DNA from: an uncultured Lachnospiraceae bacterium
Lineage (GTDB): Bacteria; Bacillota; Clostridia; Lachnospirales; Lachnospiraceae
Direction: 5' to 3'
Assembly: GCA_934408585.1 (NCBI GenBank)
Contig: CAKRVA010000016.1
Location: 1 to 33,120, forward strand
Length of the DNA stretch: 33,120 bases
The number at the start of each line of letters is the position of its first letter. The stretch's first letter is position 1. The notes beneath the pieces were generated by a model, which saw nothing but the letters and a program-made list of their open reading frames with translations, did no database searches and was not told the origin of the DNA. Both the position numbers and the translations under genes were made by a program. Positions 32,537-33,120 of the stretch are shown one piece after another.

Positions 32537-33064
32537 ATGTTAATCAATCTGACAGATGTTTTTACTTCTGAGGGAAAAGTCAGAAGAGAAAGCTTTACGT
32601 ATGAACAGGATGTAGTGGAGTATTTTGGAAGCAAATATCCGATACTTCAGAAAACACCGGCAGAACTTGAATTTCGTAATATTGGAGATGGCAAACTTCT
32701 GCTGACAGGTACTATGGAGCTTGATTTGGAAATTCCCTGCGACAGATGCTTAGAACCGGTTAAGGAACATTTAGGTCTTTCTTTTGAAAGAGAATTGTTT
32801 TCACCGGAGGCAGAAGAGCAATCAGAAGACGCAGATGAACAGAGTTTCATAGTTGGATATGAGTTTGACGTTGAGGCTTTCATTGAAGGTGAGATTTCAT
32901 TAAATATGCCGACGAAGGTTTTGTGCAAGCCGGATTGCAAGGGGATTTGCAGGGTGTGTGGAAAGAACCTGAATGAAGGCGAATGCGGATGTGATACATT
33001 CGTACCGGACCCGAGAATGGCAGCAATTAAAGATATTTACGAAGCGTTTAATAAGGAGGTGTAA
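32537..33064 (+). CDS. DUF177 (YceD/YlbN) family protein
   Basis: A 175-residue protein encoded, as nearly always in bacteria, directly before rpmF. It has CDRCLEPV at about residues 74-81 and a cysteine-rich end (LCKPDCKGICRVCGKNLNEG, then ECGC) that could bind zinc. The YceD family has been linked to 23S rRNA accumulation and ribosome assembly in other species; that role is inferred here from family and position. ATG 32537 follows AAGGGAG. The gene ends two bases before the rpmF start codon, and its last codons contain the rpmF ribosome site. Confidence 0.93.
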   Translation: MLINLTDVFTSEGKVRRESFTYEQDVVEYFGSKYPILQKTPAELEFRNIGDGKLLLTGTMELDLEIPCDRCLEPVKEHLGLSFERELFSPEAEEQSEDADEQSFIVGYEFDVEAFIEGEISLNMPTKVLCKPDCKGICRVCGKNLNEGECGCDTFVPDPRMAAIKDIYEAFNKEV

Positions 33065-33066
33065 AG

Positions 33067-33120
33067 ATGTCTATCTGTCCTAAGAATAAATCTTCTAAAG
33101 CTAGAAGAGATAAGAGAAGA
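33067..33120 (+). CDS. rpmF: Ribosomal protein bL32 (5' part, cut by the window end)
   Basis: Eighteen codons are visible, reading MSICPKNKSSKARRDKRR, the standard N-terminus of Clostridial L32 in the large ribosomal subunit. A strong AAGGAGGTG (33053-33061) precedes ATG 33067. Codon use changes here to TCT and AGA, as expected for a highly expressed gene. The zinc-binding C-terminus lies outside the window. Confidence 0.93.
   Translation, partial: MSICPKNKSSKARRDKRR

Overview
The window looks like a chromosomal segment from an anaerobic, low-to-moderate-GC Firmicute, most likely a Lachnospiraceae-type Clostridium relative. This rests on strong AGGAGG-type ribosome binding sites, TTGACA-17-TATAAT promoters, a pta-ackA acetate pathway, an L32 start of MSICPKNKSSKARRDKRR type, a DUF177-L32 junction, and a CUT1-type sugar ABC importer without its own ATPase. 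The taxon is an inference from gene content; no 16S sequence is present.

Layout. Bases 1-123 are the extreme 3' end of a 23S rRNA gene and its terminator, with no 5S gene between them. Bases 161-3692 carry cheV (chemotaxis coupling/receiver), a degenerate Sir2-like protein and a large acidic/lysine-rich single-pass membrane protein. Bases 3768-4362 are a compact yefM-yoeB type toxin-antitoxin operon whose promoter is overlapped by two identical 16-bp palindromes. Bases 4422-6490 hold hisH, hisF and ung. Bases 6494-8582 hold a TrmB-family regulator followed closely by a lysA-type diaminopimelate decarboxylase.

From a palindrome-embedded promoter at about 8624, an unbroken run of same-strand genes extends to 28794 with gaps of about 50 bases or less. 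It comprises a zinc-finger anti-sigma-like membrane protein, polA, coaE, an FtsA-like ATPase with a long repetitive C-terminus, a WalJ/YycJ metallo-hydrolase, an ACT-domain protein, a UPF0210 (PFL-like) protein, and then a six-gene transport cluster (16862-26714). The run ends with tcdA and a membrane diguanylate cyclase.

The transport cluster is the most unusual part. Two paralogous solute-binding lipoproteins flank a pair of importer-type permeases, a large HlyD/RND-type adaptor with coiled coils, and a two-TM protein carrying a MacB-type extracytoplasmic core domain. No ATPase is encoded. It combines import-type and export-type ABC parts in one apparent operon, and I cannot assign a substrate or a direction.

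After 28794 the direction changes. tmcAL (tRNA-Met cytidine acetate ligase) is on the minus strand and divergent from pta-ackA. DUF177 (yceD/ylbN) and the first 18 codons of rpmF close the window under a consensus promoter at 32450. No gene-free stretch exceeds 300 bases. I saw no tRNA, CRISPR array, insertion sequence or prophage gene.
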